Shown: piece after piece, positions 51,554 through 61,316 of the stretch
Layout: every line of letters starts with the position of its first letter
How positions within the stretch are numbered: the stretch's first letter is position 1
DNA from: Terriglobales bacterium
Lineage (GTDB): Bacteria > Acidobacteriota > Terriglobia > Terriglobales > Acidobacteriaceae
Direction: 5' to 3'
Length of the DNA: 64,000 nt
Assembly (NCBI GenBank): GCA_035561515.1
Contig: DATMXP010000007.1
Coordinates: 1-64,000, forward strand
Position numbers and translations under genes: made by a program
Notes under the pieces: model-generated
What the model was told of the DNA's origin: nothing
What the model saw: the letters and a program-made list of their open reading frames with translations, nothing else
Databases searched by the model: none

Positions 51554-52348
51554 ATGACGTTTAAAGAGCGACTCTACCCCCAGCCAGGGCTGCGAGTGCT
51601 GGTGACTGCCGGGGCTTCCGGTATTGGAGCGGCGATTGCAGCTGGGTTCGCGGAAACAGGGGCCGACCTCCACGTCTGCGATGTCGACGACAATGTCTTG
51701 GCCGCTTTCAAGAAATCCTTTCCTTCCAGCGTGGTAACCAATGCCGATGTGGCCGACGAAGCGCAGGTCGCAGCCATGTTCAAGAGTCAGCGTTCCCGAT
51801 TTGGCGGCCTTGACGTCCTCATTAATTGCGCCGGCATCGCCGGTCCAACCGCCGGGGTGGATACGATTGCGTTGGAGGCGTGGACGCGCACGATCGAAGT
51901 GAACCTGACCGGGCAGTTCCTCTGCCTGCGCCATGCTGTGCCCATGCTGCGTGAGTCGAAATACGCCAACATTGTCTGTATATCCTCGGTTGGCGGTCGC
52001 CTGGGCTTTCCCTGGCGCACGCCGTATGCGGCCACGAAGTGGGGCATTGTAGGCATCGTGAAATCACTGGCTATTGAACTCGGCCCCGATAACATCAGGG
52101 TGAATGCGGTGCTTCCGGGTGCGGTCGAAGGTCCGAGGATCGATGCTGTAATAAGTGCTCGCGCGAAGAAAGAAGGTGTGGAAGAGTCGGAGCTGCGCAA
52201 AGAGTACCTCAGCAGAATCTCGTTACGTCGAATGGTAACCGCCGACGACGTCGCGCTCACCTGCCTGTATCTGTGCTCGCCGGCAGGTCAGAACATTTCC
52301 GGACAGGCAATCGGCGTGGATGGCAATATGGAGTACCTCTCCAGGTAG
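51554..52348 (+). CDS. SDR family oxidoreductase
   Basis: 264 residues. Classical SDR: TAGASGIG cofactor motif (with Ala rather than Gly at position two), INCAGIAG, catalytic YAATK in TPYAATKWGI. In this cluster a hydroxy-acid dehydrogenase role (making the beta-keto acid for BKACE) is attractive but unproven. ACGGAGGCAAGG precedes the ATG. First gene of a group with the MFS and esterase 2. Confidence 0.87.
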   Translation: MTFKERLYPQPGLRVLVTAGASGIGAAIAAGFAETGADLHVCDVDDNVLAAFKKSFPSSVVTNADVADEAQVAAMFKSQRSRFGGLDVLINCAGIAGPTAGVDTIALEAWTRTIEVNLTGQFLCLRHAVPMLRESKYANIVCISSVGGRLGFPWRTPYAATKWGIVGIVKSLAIELGPDNIRVNAVLPGAVEGPRIDAVISARAKKEGVEESELRKEYLSRISLRRMVTADDVALTCLYLCSPAGQNISGQAIGVDGNMEYLSR

Positions 52349-52515
52349 CCATTCAAAGAAGAGCGGGCACCACGCAAGCTCGATTTAAGAAAAAATAGGG
52401 AGGGATTTGTGTACAGCAACCCCGGCGCGCGAGTGGCTTCGCCGACCACCAGCCTTTGCGGCTCCGCATTGAGACTGCACTCACCACGCCGCTGCAGCCG
52501 TAGGGGGATGTGATT

Positions 52516-53853
52516 ATGGCAGCGCATCCGCCGTCAACGCATGTAGCACAAGTTGCCCAATCATCCAATCCGATTCCTGCTGTTCCTGGACGCCGCGCGT
52601 GGATTGTTCTTGTAACGCTCATTGTGGTGTACGTGCTGAACTTTCTGTGCCGTCAGTTGCCGGGCATTCTTGCCAAACCAATCCAGGACAGTTTGCACCT
52701 CTCGGACGGCCAGCTTGGGAAGGTAGGTGGCCTCTATTTCGCGCTCTTTTATTGCACGATTTCGATCCCGGTGGGCTGGCTTGCCGACCGGACAAGCAGG
52801 TCAAAGGTTCTGACATTGGCATGCGCTGTGTGGAGCGCCGCGACGATGGCCTGCGGTCAGGTTACTTCGTATCTGCAGTTTGCTTTCGCCTATATGACAG
52901 TCGGCTTCGGCGAGGCTGGCGGCGTTCCGCCATCGTACTCAATCATCTCTGATTATTTCCCGTCCGGCCGCCGCGGAACGGCGCTGGGGCTCTACAACAT
53001 CGGCCCGCCGGTGGGCGCTGCACTGGGAATTGCCTTCGGTGCTTCCATCACGGCCGCTTTCGGTTGGCGTGATGCTTTTCTTTTTCTCGGGGGATTTGGT
53101 CTCATCGTCGCGATCGTGATCCCGTTCCTTGTACGCGAACCTCAACGCGGCGGGTTGGATCGCGCTTCTGCCCAAATGGCCGCTACCAAGCCCGGATTCC
53201 TCGAAACGTTCAAGATGTACTTCTCGCGTCCTTCTCTTGTACTCGCCGCTTTGGCTGCCGGCGCCACTCAGTTCATCACCTATGGGTTAAGTAACTTCGC
53301 CGTCCTCTTCCTCATGCGTGAAAAAGAAATGACGCTCAAGGAAGTCGCCGTCTATTACGCATTAGTAGTGGCGATCGGAATGGGCGGCAGTATGCTTGTC
53401 TCCGGACGCCTGCTTGACCGGTTTGCGCGACGTGCGAAACAGGCTTATGCCTTGGTTCCTGCTACTTCGCTGACACTGGCTGTTCCGTTCTATCTCGCGT
53501 TTGTCTGGCAGCCCTTCTGGGGCATCGCTTTAATCTTCCTTACCGCAACGATGTTCCTGAATTTCTTCTTTTTAACGTCGGTGGTTACACTGGTTCAGGA
53601 GGAGGTGCGTCCGGACCAGCGCGTTATGTCGGGTGCGCTGCTGTTGCTGGTGATGAACTTCATGGGCCTTGGACTAGGTCCCACACTGGTGGGCGCGATG
53701 AGCGACTTTTTCCGTCCCAACCATCCGAATAATTCATTGCAGCTCGCCCTTTACGTGCTCACAGTGTTTTACGTCGTAGCGGTGGCGCTTTTCCTGTTGT
53801 TGGCACGCGTGCTCAAGAAGGAAAGCCGAATCGGTGGAGAAACTGCTCGATGA
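52516..53853 (+). CDS. Spinster-like MFS transporter
   Basis: 445 residues, 12 hydrophobic segments. MFS signature GWLADRTSRSKVLTLAC after TM2 and the central loop VREPQRGG; RRAWIVLVTLIVVYVLNFLCRQ leads the first TM, as in spinster-type MFS. ATG 52516 has AGGGGG 8 bp upstream; a GTG at 52510 is an alternative. It likely imports the esterase product. The stop overlaps the esterase start (ATGA). Confidence 0.85.
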   Translation: MAAHPPSTHVAQVAQSSNPIPAVPGRRAWIVLVTLIVVYVLNFLCRQLPGILAKPIQDSLHLSDGQLGKVGGLYFALFYCTISIPVGWLADRTSRSKVLTLACAVWSAATMACGQVTSYLQFAFAYMTVGFGEAGGVPPSYSIISDYFPSGRRGTALGLYNIGPPVGAALGIAFGASITAAFGWRDAFLFLGGFGLIVAIVIPFLVREPQRGGLDRASAQMAATKPGFLETFKMYFSRPSLVLAALAAGATQFITYGLSNFAVLFLMREKEMTLKEVAVYYALVVAIGMGGSMLVSGRLLDRFARRAKQAYALVPATSLTLAVPFYLAFVWQPFWGIALIFLTATMFLNFFFLTSVVTLVQEEVRPDQRVMSGALLLLVMNFMGLGLGPTLVGAMSDFFRPNHPNNSLQLALYVLTVFYVVAVALFLLLARVLKKESRIGGETAR

Positions 53854-55514
53854 TCGCACTTCGTCAGTTGCTTCTGTCTGCCATGGGCGCCTGCATTGCG
53901 CTGGCACCTGCAAGTTTCGCGCAACTCGAAAAAACCACGACGCCTTCCGCAGTCCGTGAAAAAGGCCCGATCGTGCATGCTCCCGCCGGTGAAGTCGAAG
54001 GGCAACGGGAAGGCGATCTGCGTGTCTTCAAGGGCATCCCTTATGCGTTGCCTCCGACCGGCTCGCAGCGTTGGCGGCCACCCAGTTCGATGCCGCGGTG
54101 GCAGGGAGTTCGGAATGCCACCGCATTTGGATCCAGTTGCTTCCAACTTGCGAGCGTCTACACCTGGGTCCCGATGCAAATGAGCGAGGACTGTCTTACG
54201 TTAAACATCTGGGCTCCCGTCGATGCGCGCAACGCGCCCATCTTCTTTTGGATTCACGGGGGCGCTCTAACCACCGGGACGAGCGCCGGGTATGACGGGC
54301 GACGGCTCGCAGAACGGGGTATTCTCGTCGTCTCCATCAACTACCGACTCGGTGTCTTCGGTTACCTCGCTCATCCTGAACTCAGCAAAGAGTCGGCTTC
54401 TGGCGTTTCCGGCAACTACGGATTGCTGGACCAGATTCAGGCACTCAAGTGGGTGCAGCAGAACATCAGCGCGTTTGGCGGCGATCCTTCCAACGTCACC
54501 ATTGCAGGTGAATCTGCGGGAGCGCTGAGCGTTATGTACCTGATGACATCGCCGCCCGCTCGCGGCCTTTTCGCGAAGGCGATTCTGGAAAGTGCCTACA
54601 TGATTTCAACGCCTGAGCTGAAGAAGCGCAATCACGGCGCGCTCTCCGCGGAGGAATCAGGTTCCCAACTTGCCGCTGCCATTCATGCTCCGAGTGTCGC
54701 GGCATTGAGGGCCATGGATCCCGCTGTGTTGAACAACGCGGCCTTTACCGCCGGATTCGAGCCGTACGGTGCCGTCGACGGGCACGTTTTACCTCGACAG
54801 CTTGTGGACGTGTTCGATCGGGGCGAACAAGCGCCTGTGCCGCTGCTTGCTGGATTCAACAGCGGCGAGATCAGCGCGATGAGATTCCTCGCACCGCATG
54901 CTCCAGCGACTGCGAAAGAATACGAATTCACGATTCGTGACCGTTATCTCGATCTTGCCGATGAGTTCCTGAAGCTTTACCCGAGCGCTCAAATGCAGGA
55001 CAGCATTCTGGCCACCACGCGAGATGCGCTGTACGGATGGACGGCGGAGCGGCTGGTAAGAAAGCAGGCAAAGCTGGGACTCCCGACCTTCCTATATTTT
55101 TTTGATCACGGGTACCCGGCGGCCGACGATGCCGGGGTGCGTGCTTTTCACGCGAGCGAGTTGCCCTATGTGTTTGGGAATATTGATCGCACAATGCCAC
55201 TTTGGCCAAAGATTCCGACAACCGCGTTGGAAAGAAGACTTTCCGACGCAATGATCGGTTATTGGACCGCATTTGTGCGCACGGGGCGCCCATCTGCCGC
55301 AAATGAAGCGGACTGGCCGACATTCGAACCAGCAGGTTCCTACATGGCGTTCGAACAGGCGCCGCGTGCGTCCACCCATCTGTTGCCGGGAATGTACGAG
55401 TTGAACGAAGAGGTTGTTTGCCGGCGGCGAGCGAGCGGGGATATCCCCTGGAATTGGAATGTCGGCTTAGTCTCGCCCAAACTGCCGCCTCAGCCGGCGC
55501 AGTGCACGCAGTGA
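53850..55514 (+). CDS. Exported type B carboxylesterase 2
   Basis: 554 residues with signal peptide (LLLSAMGACIALAPASFA). Oxyanion GGALTTGT, nucleophile in GESAGA, acid NSGE, catalytic His in FHASELPYVFG. It is highly similar to esterase 1 along its whole length, including the C-terminal LLPGMYELxEEVVCRRRA block and the final QPAQCTQ. Two copies under two promoters with the same motif suggest a dosage or substrate-range duplication. Translationally coupled to the MFS. Confidence 0.88.
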   Translation: MIALRQLLLSAMGACIALAPASFAQLEKTTTPSAVREKGPIVHAPAGEVEGQREGDLRVFKGIPYALPPTGSQRWRPPSSMPRWQGVRNATAFGSSCFQLASVYTWVPMQMSEDCLTLNIWAPVDARNAPIFFWIHGGALTTGTSAGYDGRRLAERGILVVSINYRLGVFGYLAHPELSKESASGVSGNYGLLDQIQALKWVQQNISAFGGDPSNVTIAGESAGALSVMYLMTSPPARGLFAKAILESAYMISTPELKKRNHGALSAEESGSQLAAAIHAPSVAALRAMDPAVLNNAAFTAGFEPYGAVDGHVLPRQLVDVFDRGEQAPVPLLAGFNSGEISAMRFLAPHAPATAKEYEFTIRDRYLDLADEFLKLYPSAQMQDSILATTRDALYGWTAERLVRKQAKLGLPTFLYFFDHGYPAADDAGVRAFHASELPYVFGNIDRTMPLWPKIPTTALERRLSDAMIGYWTAFVRTGRPSAANEADWPTFEPAGSYMAFEQAPRASTHLLPGMYELNEEVVCRRRASGDIPWNWNVGLVSPKLPPQPAQCTQ

Positions 55515-55641
55515 GGTAAAACCCGCTGAATGGCATCTACTGCGCCGGCACCGCACTCTGTCGGCGAGAAGGCGTTCCCAGCCGGATTTGCTGTTCTCCG
55601 CAGTGTCGCTGGTGAGGAACTGATCGGGAAGAATCTGGAGT

Positions 55642-56367
55642 TCAGAGCAGATTGGTGTGTTGCAGAAACTCTCCCAACTTAGCCGTTGCCTTGAACTGCG
55701 GCATCGGCTCCAGTTCCTTGAACGCCGACGTGAAGGCGTTCGACAGGCTCCACATCGTGCGCGGCTGGAATTCCTCGTATTTCGGATGGAAGTAGAGGTC
55801 GTGGACCACCCCGGCGAGGTGCTTCGGCGCCTGCAGGTCGCCTTCGATGAACGCGCGATAGATGATCAGTTTGGCCGTGGCGGTCTCTAACTGCAGGGCT
55901 CGCCATTCCTCCGTCTGCCGCCGCATGGGCTCGAAGTTGCGTTGCATGCGGTCGACGCCAATGGCAAGGCTGTCCTGCAGCGAGAAGTTCTTCGAATGCT
56001 TCGCCAGCACCGGTGTGAAATCGCCGGTGAAGGCCATGTTTTCACACACCAGGACCCGCAGGCCGGTGGTGATGGCGAGCCGGAAAGACTTGTCGTGGCT
56101 GTTGCGGATGCCGATGGAGAACCGGCAACCTGCAAATCCGGCAGCCAGGTCGAGCACGCCGAACATCTTCATGCCGTCCGGCGATACTGCGTATTCCTCG
56201 TTGACAACGCCGATCTGGCGGAAGGCGAGGGTTTCGGCCAGCGATTCCACGATCTCGTGGTGTGGAATCGGACGATGGGTTGCGGTTGCGGCGGGCGTCG
56301 GCAGCTGCGCCAACTCGGCCCGCCCAATCTTGGTATTGCTGGAAATCAAGGTGCCAGTCTCAAGCAT
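55642..56367 (-). CDS. DUF932 family phage/plasmid-like protein
   Basis: 241 residues from ATG 56367 (AGGAGG 8 bp upstream). DUF932 blocks: the HHEIVESLAETLAFRQIGV start, DMKM-like region (GMKMFGVLDL), NSHDKSFRLAITTGLRVLVCEN and the C-terminal MWSLSNAFTSAFKEL. Such proteins are typical of conjugative plasmids, ICEs and phages; their role is unclear. First gene of the element-like region to the right of esterase 2. Confidence 0.85.
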   Translation of the reverse strand: MLETGTLISSNTKIGRAELAQLPTPAATATHRPIPHHEIVESLAETLAFRQIGVVNEEYAVSPDGMKMFGVLDLAAGFAGCRFSIGIRNSHDKSFRLAITTGLRVLVCENMAFTGDFTPVLAKHSKNFSLQDSLAIGVDRMQRNFEPMRRQTEEWRALQLETATAKLIIYRAFIEGDLQAPKHLAGVVHDLYFHPKYEEFQPRTMWSLSNAFTSAFKELEPMPQFKATAKLGEFLQHTNLL

Positions 56368-56975
56368 GGGAATGCCTCCTACTGAGTTTCCGGGAGGTGC
56401 GCTCTGGCGGGCGCAACCTCCTAAGATCGCCGCTTCCGGCGGTACGGCCCCGATATCGGGTTGTGAATTGTGCGGAAGGGAGTGGCGGAGCAAGCCAGGT
56501 CCGAGGCATCGCCGCACGCCGCCCGCACCTCATTGGCGTGCAAATTGAGCAACCGAAGGTGAGCCAGGTTGCGCAGGTCGATGGGCGTGAGGTGTTTGAG
56601 AGCACGAAACACCGCACGGCTTGACTTGCCAATCAGATAAAAGTCGCTGTTCTGCCGCTCGCCGCATACAGTCCGACGCATGGTGTAGTGCGCAACTATT
56701 TCAACGGCGACTCGGCCCTCATCGGTGAAGCGATTGCTTTGGTTGGATTCGGCATCTCAGAGGAGCGAGATTGTGTCCGGCTTCGCGGGATTTCTTGCCG
56801 GGAACGTCCGGTGCGCCCGCTCTGGCGTGAGACAGTTCGCTAAATCCCGCACTTGGTTTAACGCGGTCACGAGGTTAGGTGCTCAGATTTAGCCCACGCG
56901 TTTTGTGGCGACGTTTAGCAAGCCCGCCGAGACGGGGTACTTGCGGCCGAAAGGCGTCGCCTCTTCTTATCGGTA
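56368..56975. other. Mostly non-coding stretch beside the DUF932 gene
   Basis: About 600 bp. A minus-strand reading at 56421-56681 (86 residues, MRRTVCGERQNSDFYLIGKS..., Arg-rich) could be a small element gene but has no recognised family. The rest shows nothing clear. Confidence 0.4.
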
Positions 56976-57371
56976 TCACAGTAGACGGGCACGCCTGCCC
57001 TGCGATTGGCAGAGGGACACGGCCTTGGCGTCGAAGGAGACGAACTCGTCTGCACCCAGCCAGTCTCCTTCATAAGCGATCACGCCGTCAGCAAAGTCTC
57101 CACCAGCGTCCAATACGCACAGACCAGCCTCGACGGCTGGCCGATTTGCGACAACATTGGCGCTCCTCATTAGACGACGAATTGCATCCGAGATGTCGAA
57201 AACAGATCTCTTGTAACCTCGACGAAGTACCCACACAAATTCGCACAGGACCGCGATGGGCACTGCGACCAAATCGGCGTCTTCTAGGACCTTGGTGGCG
57301 CGCGGGGCTTGCTTGGAATCGTCCTGAACCGCAGCTCTGATGAGCACGTTCGTGTCCGCTGTAATTTTCAT
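56976..57371 (-). CDS. PIN-domain toxin (VapC-type) 1
   Basis: 131 residues from ATG 57371. PIN acidic residues: D6 in ITADTNVLI, Glu in LCEFVWVL, Asp in DFADGVIAYE and in SFDAKAV. Probably a ribonuclease toxin. It overlaps the antitoxin stop (ATGA, 57368-57371), the classic toxin-antitoxin arrangement with the antitoxin first. Confidence 0.88.
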   Translation of the reverse strand: MKITADTNVLIRAAVQDDSKQAPRATKVLEDADLVAVPIAVLCEFVWVLRRGYKRSVFDISDAIRRLMRSANVVANRPAVEAGLCVLDAGGDFADGVIAYEGDWLGADEFVSFDAKAVSLCQSQGRRARLL

Positions 57372-57619
57372 TTCGCTTTTGCCCATCCCTGGCTGGCAAT
57401 CTCGTTGATCTGATCGACACTCAGCTTGGGGCCTCTCCTTTGGGATAGGCAGCCGACGAATTCGGTAATCTTGCCATCCTGTGAAGCCGCTCGTACCACG
57501 ATCCGGCCATCGGGTAGTTTGTCCGCTTCGATTTTCTCGCCTGGTCTTACCCCAAGATGCTGGAGCAACTCCTGCTTGAGCGTAACCTGGCCTTTGGCAG
57601 TAACGGTAAGCGTCGTCAT
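57368..57619 (-). CDS. AbrB/MazE-type antitoxin
   Basis: 83 residues. SpoVT/AbrB swapped-hairpin DNA-binding domain: LTVTAKGQVTLKQELLQHLGVRPGEKIEADKLPDGRIVV. The C-terminal tail should wrap the toxin. It binds its own promoter in related systems. The partner is the PIN toxin at 56976. Confidence 0.88.
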   Translation of the reverse strand: MTTLTVTAKGQVTLKQELLQHLGVRPGEKIEADKLPDGRIVVRAASQDGKITEFVGCLSQRRGPKLSVDQINEIASQGWAKAK

Positions 57620-57780
57620 ACCTCGTCTCCTAGCTGAATCCTAGTTCCATCGTAAGGCAAAAATGCCTTACTGTCCAGCCGTTGTGAATTGACGTTCGTG
57701 CACAATTTGGATTGACCCTCTCCATTGATCACAGTCGTTGACAGGCGCTTCTAAGACACGGAAATGCCGTGCGGACATCC

Positions 57781-58167
57781 TTACACTTTCTGTATTGGGC
57801 CTGGATACCGGGCCACCAGAGTATCGGTGGTCAGCAGCGTGATACCCTCGACGGTCGATTGTGCCACCAAGACTCGGTCGAAAGGGTCTTTGTGAATTGG
57901 CGGCAAGCTTTCGATTGCCACCACATGATCGCTGCCGATCGGCAACTCGCTATAGTCATTGTCGAGCAGGCCCCGGCGCAGCAGCCGCGTATCCACCTGA
58001 AAGTCGATCCGCCCCAGCCCGCGTTTGATGGTTATCTCCCATAAGCTGGCCGCGCTGAACAGAAGTTCATTCTCCGGATTCTCGATCAGATCATGTGCCT
58101 TCGGGGAAAGGCGGTCGGGTTCACCAACCGCCCATAGAAGAAGATGCGTATCGAGCAACAGTTTCAT
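57781..58167 (-). CDS. PIN-domain toxin (VapC-type) 2
   Basis: 128 residues. PIN features: LLLDTHLLLWA (D6), SLWEITIK, KDPFDRVLVAQ and TTDTLV. Starts 4 bp inside the antitoxin stop (58164-58167). A different PIN subfamily from toxin 1, of the type usually paired with Phd antitoxins. Confidence 0.9.
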   Translation of the reverse strand: MKLLLDTHLLLWAVGEPDRLSPKAHDLIENPENELLFSAASLWEITIKRGLGRIDFQVDTRLLRRGLLDNDYSELPIGSDHVVAIESLPPIHKDPFDRVLVAQSTVEGITLLTTDTLVARYPGPIQKV

Positions 58168-58409
58168 GCGCCACCGCCGAAGATCTGTTCAATCTCCTCG
58201 CTGCCCATTTGGTTGAAATCGTCGGGCACCAGTATCTGTCCAGCCATAAAGCCGAGTCGGCGCACTTTGTCTCCTGTCGGAGCCCCCAGCGGCATAACCT
58301 TCACTAAGGGCTTGCCCGCTTTGGCGATAATGAAGGGTTCACCACTCGATGCCGCCTCAACCAGCTTTGAAAGCTGGGTCTTGGCTTCGTGGATGTTGAC
58401 CGTTTTCAT
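58164..58409 (-). CDS. Phd/YefM-type antitoxin
   Basis: 81 residues from ATG 58409 (GGAGG spaced 6 bp). MKTVNIHEAKTQLSKLVEAASSGEPFIIAKAGKPLVKVMPL is the Phd DNA-binding domain; the tail ends in EEIEQIFGGGA. Pairs with toxin 2. An AT-rich palindrome (58440-58455) upstream is the probable autoregulatory operator. Confidence 0.9.
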   Translation of the reverse strand: MKTVNIHEAKTQLSKLVEAASSGEPFIIAKAGKPLVKVMPLGAPTGDKVRRLGFMAGQILVPDDFNQMGSEEIEQIFGGGA

Positions 58410-58439
58410 CTTTTCCTCCAACTAAAGTCTCCAAATTAG

Positions 58440-58455
58440 ACTAAGTTTAATTAGT
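58440..58455. promoter_or_regulatory. Putative toxin-antitoxin operator
   Basis: ACTAAGTTTAATTAGT: inverted repeat ACTAA/TTAGT in an AT-rich promoter region with TTTAG and TTAGAC repeats, just upstream of the Phd antitoxin. Fits autoregulation by the antitoxin. Confidence 0.45.
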
Positions 58456-58645
58456 TTAGTTTATATGTGGAAAGCGCGAGAGGCAAGTCTCAACGAGGGG
58501 TATAAAAGTTGCGAGGCTCCATCCGAACCTCAGAGGCAAGCTCGCGATGGCTTGCGGACTGCAGGTGACGCTGCTCACTCTCCTCACCAGTCTTCACCAG
58601 TCTTCCGGACCAGAAGAGGGGAGCAGGAATGAAGGTTGCTTTTCG

Positions 58646-60919
58646 CTAGAACAGCGAGAGTTGTTCAATGTCGGGCCTGTGAGAACTGGATGGCGGAGAC
58701 TCCTCGCCGTCTCCCGATGTGGGGCTATCCTCCGACAGCGCCGGATTGCCCATCTTGGCCTGTACCGCCTGAGCACCTTCAAGCTCTTCCGGTCGGCGCG
58801 CGGGAGGCTCTGGCCGCAACTGGCCGAGACTCCGCCAGACGTTCTGCGCCGATTCCCCAATTCCTTTCTTCTCGACCAGCTCGCGCGCCATAGCGGTGAG
58901 CATGTCGTCATCGCCATCGATAGCCTGGAGGCCTTCGGAAGCGAACTTTCCTTCCATCGCCAACGCCACGAGGAGCTTTTTGCCCATGAGCCGCAGACAG
59001 ACTTCCTGCATCGTGTCGTTGTAGGCGAAGAACTTCACCTCCACCGGGCGCTTTTGCCCAATACGCCAGGAGCGGCGGCTGGCCTGGAGTAAGGTGTGCA
59101 GAGAATACCCGGTCTCATGAAAAAGAATAGTTGGGAAATCCAGCAGATCGAGTCCGGTTTCGACGATCTTGGGATGGCAGATCGCGACGTCGATGCCACG
59201 TCGCAACTGTTCGCGGTACCAGGTTTCCCGCTTATGCGTGGGTACGGTGGCCCGCAGGATGGCGGCGCGGATTCCCGCCGTGCGAAACAACTGCTCCAGT
59301 CGCGCGGTGACGTCGTGCTTGTTGGTGTAAACCGCAAAGACCTGGCATTTGCGCCCGCGGGCCAGTTGCGCCCGAACCTCATCGAGCAGGGCCTGCTCTT
59401 TGGGAAAGGTCAGCTGCGGGTCCATATCCACGGTTTCAGCGATCACGAACCGTTGGCGTGACCCGGCGTCCGGATTGAATTCGGAGCCGTAGAGTGTGCC
59501 GAAGCCGTAGGGATGGTCGGGCCAGGCGAGCAGCGCGTTGAGCATGATCGCCACCACACTGCTGTTGCCGCGATGCTCTTTGAGACAAGCCCGGATTTCC
59601 TCCTCGAGTCTTTCGTACGCGGGCTGCAACGGATGCTCCAGCGGAACGGCGAGCACATCTTCGCGATAGCTGGGCAGGCCGTCGGAGATATCCTCCAGCC
59701 CGATGAACGCGCAGTGGTCCATCAGATAGGCGCCGAACAGCAGCGGTGAGGCTCCCGGCTTGCGCTTGACGGTGACTTCCTTCTTTGTCTTTTTCGAGCA
59801 GGCGTTATCTTCGACGGTGATGCGCTCGACCGTTTCGATCACCCCGAAATCGCGGGTGAAGCGCTCGCGGCCCCCGGGGCCCCATTCGTAGCCGTCCGTG
59901 ATCATCCGTTTCGCGTCGGTGCGGAACAGGGTGTTGAACAGGTCGTCGGCGTAGCCCGAGAGCAGTGTTCCTGTCAGGCCCAGAAATCGTTTTGCTACGC
60001 GATTCAGCACGCCCAGTGCGTTGCCTTGCGCGGTGTCCCCAGCGAGTTGATGAATCTCGTCGGCGACGGCATAGTCCCACCACTCCGCCATGTACCGGCC
60101 CATGTATTCCGCCGGTGCGATGCGCGCGATTTTCTCGCGATCCGCCTGCCATAACGCACAGTAGCGGGTTGTTCCTCCCTTCGGTTGATGAACCACTTCG
60201 TGCCGACGCTTTTGGTCGAAATCCATTGTGCTCCAGCGCACCCCGTCGGTTTCGATGGGGCGGCCGGTATCGGGATTGGTCAGCGAACCGAGATAGGGAC
60301 CGGAACGGGCGTGTCCATAGCAGTGTTTCCAGAAGTACGAGAGTTTGGCCTTTTCGCGGCCAATACAGAAGATGGAACTCACCGGACAATTTCGTTGCCA
60401 GCCCTTGCGCCCTAGTCGTCGCAACTCACTCAGCGAGGTATGCAATCCCTCGCGCACGATCTCCCCGCGCCGCAGCTGGACTTCGTTGATGCCGTGCGCC
60501 TCGCGGGGACTCCCGCCATTGCGCATGTCGTCAATCAGAAACACCCGTATTTGCGGCAGCGTCAGGAAGGCTTCGCGCGCCCACTTCTCCACCAGATGCG
60601 GAGGCGCCATTACCAACCCCGTGAATCTGCGGCCCGCGCTGTGTACCAGCATACTGGAGAGCGCGATCAGGGTCTTTCCCGTGCCGCATTCGGCAACCAC
60701 ATTGGCATTGCGCGCCTGCTGCCAGCGTCGGCTCACCCCCATCACGGCTATGGTCTGAGCTGGATAGGGCGTGCGCAGCATCTCTGCCAGCAGCGGCGAT
60801 GGCGCTTCCTCCGCACCATACAGCGCTGGATACGAGGTAAGGATGCGATTCCCGATTTCATCGGAGTGCTGTGTCAAGTATGTGGCGATATCGGTGATGT
60901 CGTCCTGCTTCACGAACAC
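58646..60919 (-). CDS. SNF2-like/DEAD-type helicase of a conjugative element
   Basis: 757 residues (GTG start at 60919). Superfamily II ATPase: Walker A in ECGTGKT, DEIH box in VADEIHQLAG, SAT-like GLTGTLLSG, and motif VI QASRRSWRIGQKRPVE. The long middle insert and C-terminal Pro/Ser-rich tail (PEPPARRPEELEGA...) resemble helicases carried by ICEs and plasmids next to DUF932 genes. Probably DNA processing; exact role unknown. Confidence 0.85.
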   Translation of the reverse strand: MFVKQDDITDIATYLTQHSDEIGNRILTSYPALYGAEEAPSPLLAEMLRTPYPAQTIAVMGVSRRWQQARNANVVAECGTGKTLIALSSMLVHSAGRRFTGLVMAPPHLVEKWAREAFLTLPQIRVFLIDDMRNGGSPREAHGINEVQLRRGEIVREGLHTSLSELRRLGRKGWQRNCPVSSIFCIGREKAKLSYFWKHCYGHARSGPYLGSLTNPDTGRPIETDGVRWSTMDFDQKRRHEVVHQPKGGTTRYCALWQADREKIARIAPAEYMGRYMAEWWDYAVADEIHQLAGDTAQGNALGVLNRVAKRFLGLTGTLLSGYADDLFNTLFRTDAKRMITDGYEWGPGGRERFTRDFGVIETVERITVEDNACSKKTKKEVTVKRKPGASPLLFGAYLMDHCAFIGLEDISDGLPSYREDVLAVPLEHPLQPAYERLEEEIRACLKEHRGNSSVVAIMLNALLAWPDHPYGFGTLYGSEFNPDAGSRQRFVIAETVDMDPQLTFPKEQALLDEVRAQLARGRKCQVFAVYTNKHDVTARLEQLFRTAGIRAAILRATVPTHKRETWYREQLRRGIDVAICHPKIVETGLDLLDFPTILFHETGYSLHTLLQASRRSWRIGQKRPVEVKFFAYNDTMQEVCLRLMGKKLLVALAMEGKFASEGLQAIDGDDDMLTAMARELVEKKGIGESAQNVWRSLGQLRPEPPARRPEELEGAQAVQAKMGNPALSEDSPTSGDGEESPPSSSHRPDIEQLSLF

Positions 60920-61316
60920 CTCGTGTCAAATGAATTTCAAAAATGCGGCCGAATGCGCCTAACCCACAAAAGCCTCCGTGGAGAATCCCCAACCGCAACG
61001 CGAGTCCGGTCGCGCCGGTCGCGCCGCCCAAACGACGGGGGCTCGACGTAGACTTTTTCCAGCTACATATCGTCTGAGGTAACTCCGCCTCGCTGAGCCA
61101 AACTTCACACCTGCCGGCCATCGGCAGAGTGCCGGCCTGACGCTTCGTCGCTTACAATCTGACCAAGCCGGGCTGACTTCTTCCGCGACCGTTCCATAGC
61201 TGCGTGCGTCCATCGGGAGAGCGAGAGGAAAGGTCCATGTAGCTGCGATTGCCGCTGCCAGGCTTACCCCGGTTCGACGCGCTCGCTGACCCGGGGCGCT
61301 CTTGGTCATCGTCTTT
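60920..61316. other. Stretch without a recognisable gene
   Basis: About 400 bp between the helicase and the VOC remnant. The readings here are shadow-like and rich in Arg/Pro; no clear gene is seen. Confidence 0.5.

Noticed and set aside
58503-58540. GAGGCT/AACCTC repeat as a terminator
   Set aside because: Short imperfect stem without a T-run, next to no gene end.
60440-61051. Long plus-strand reading over the helicase start
   Set aside because: Antisense of the helicase, without any domain.
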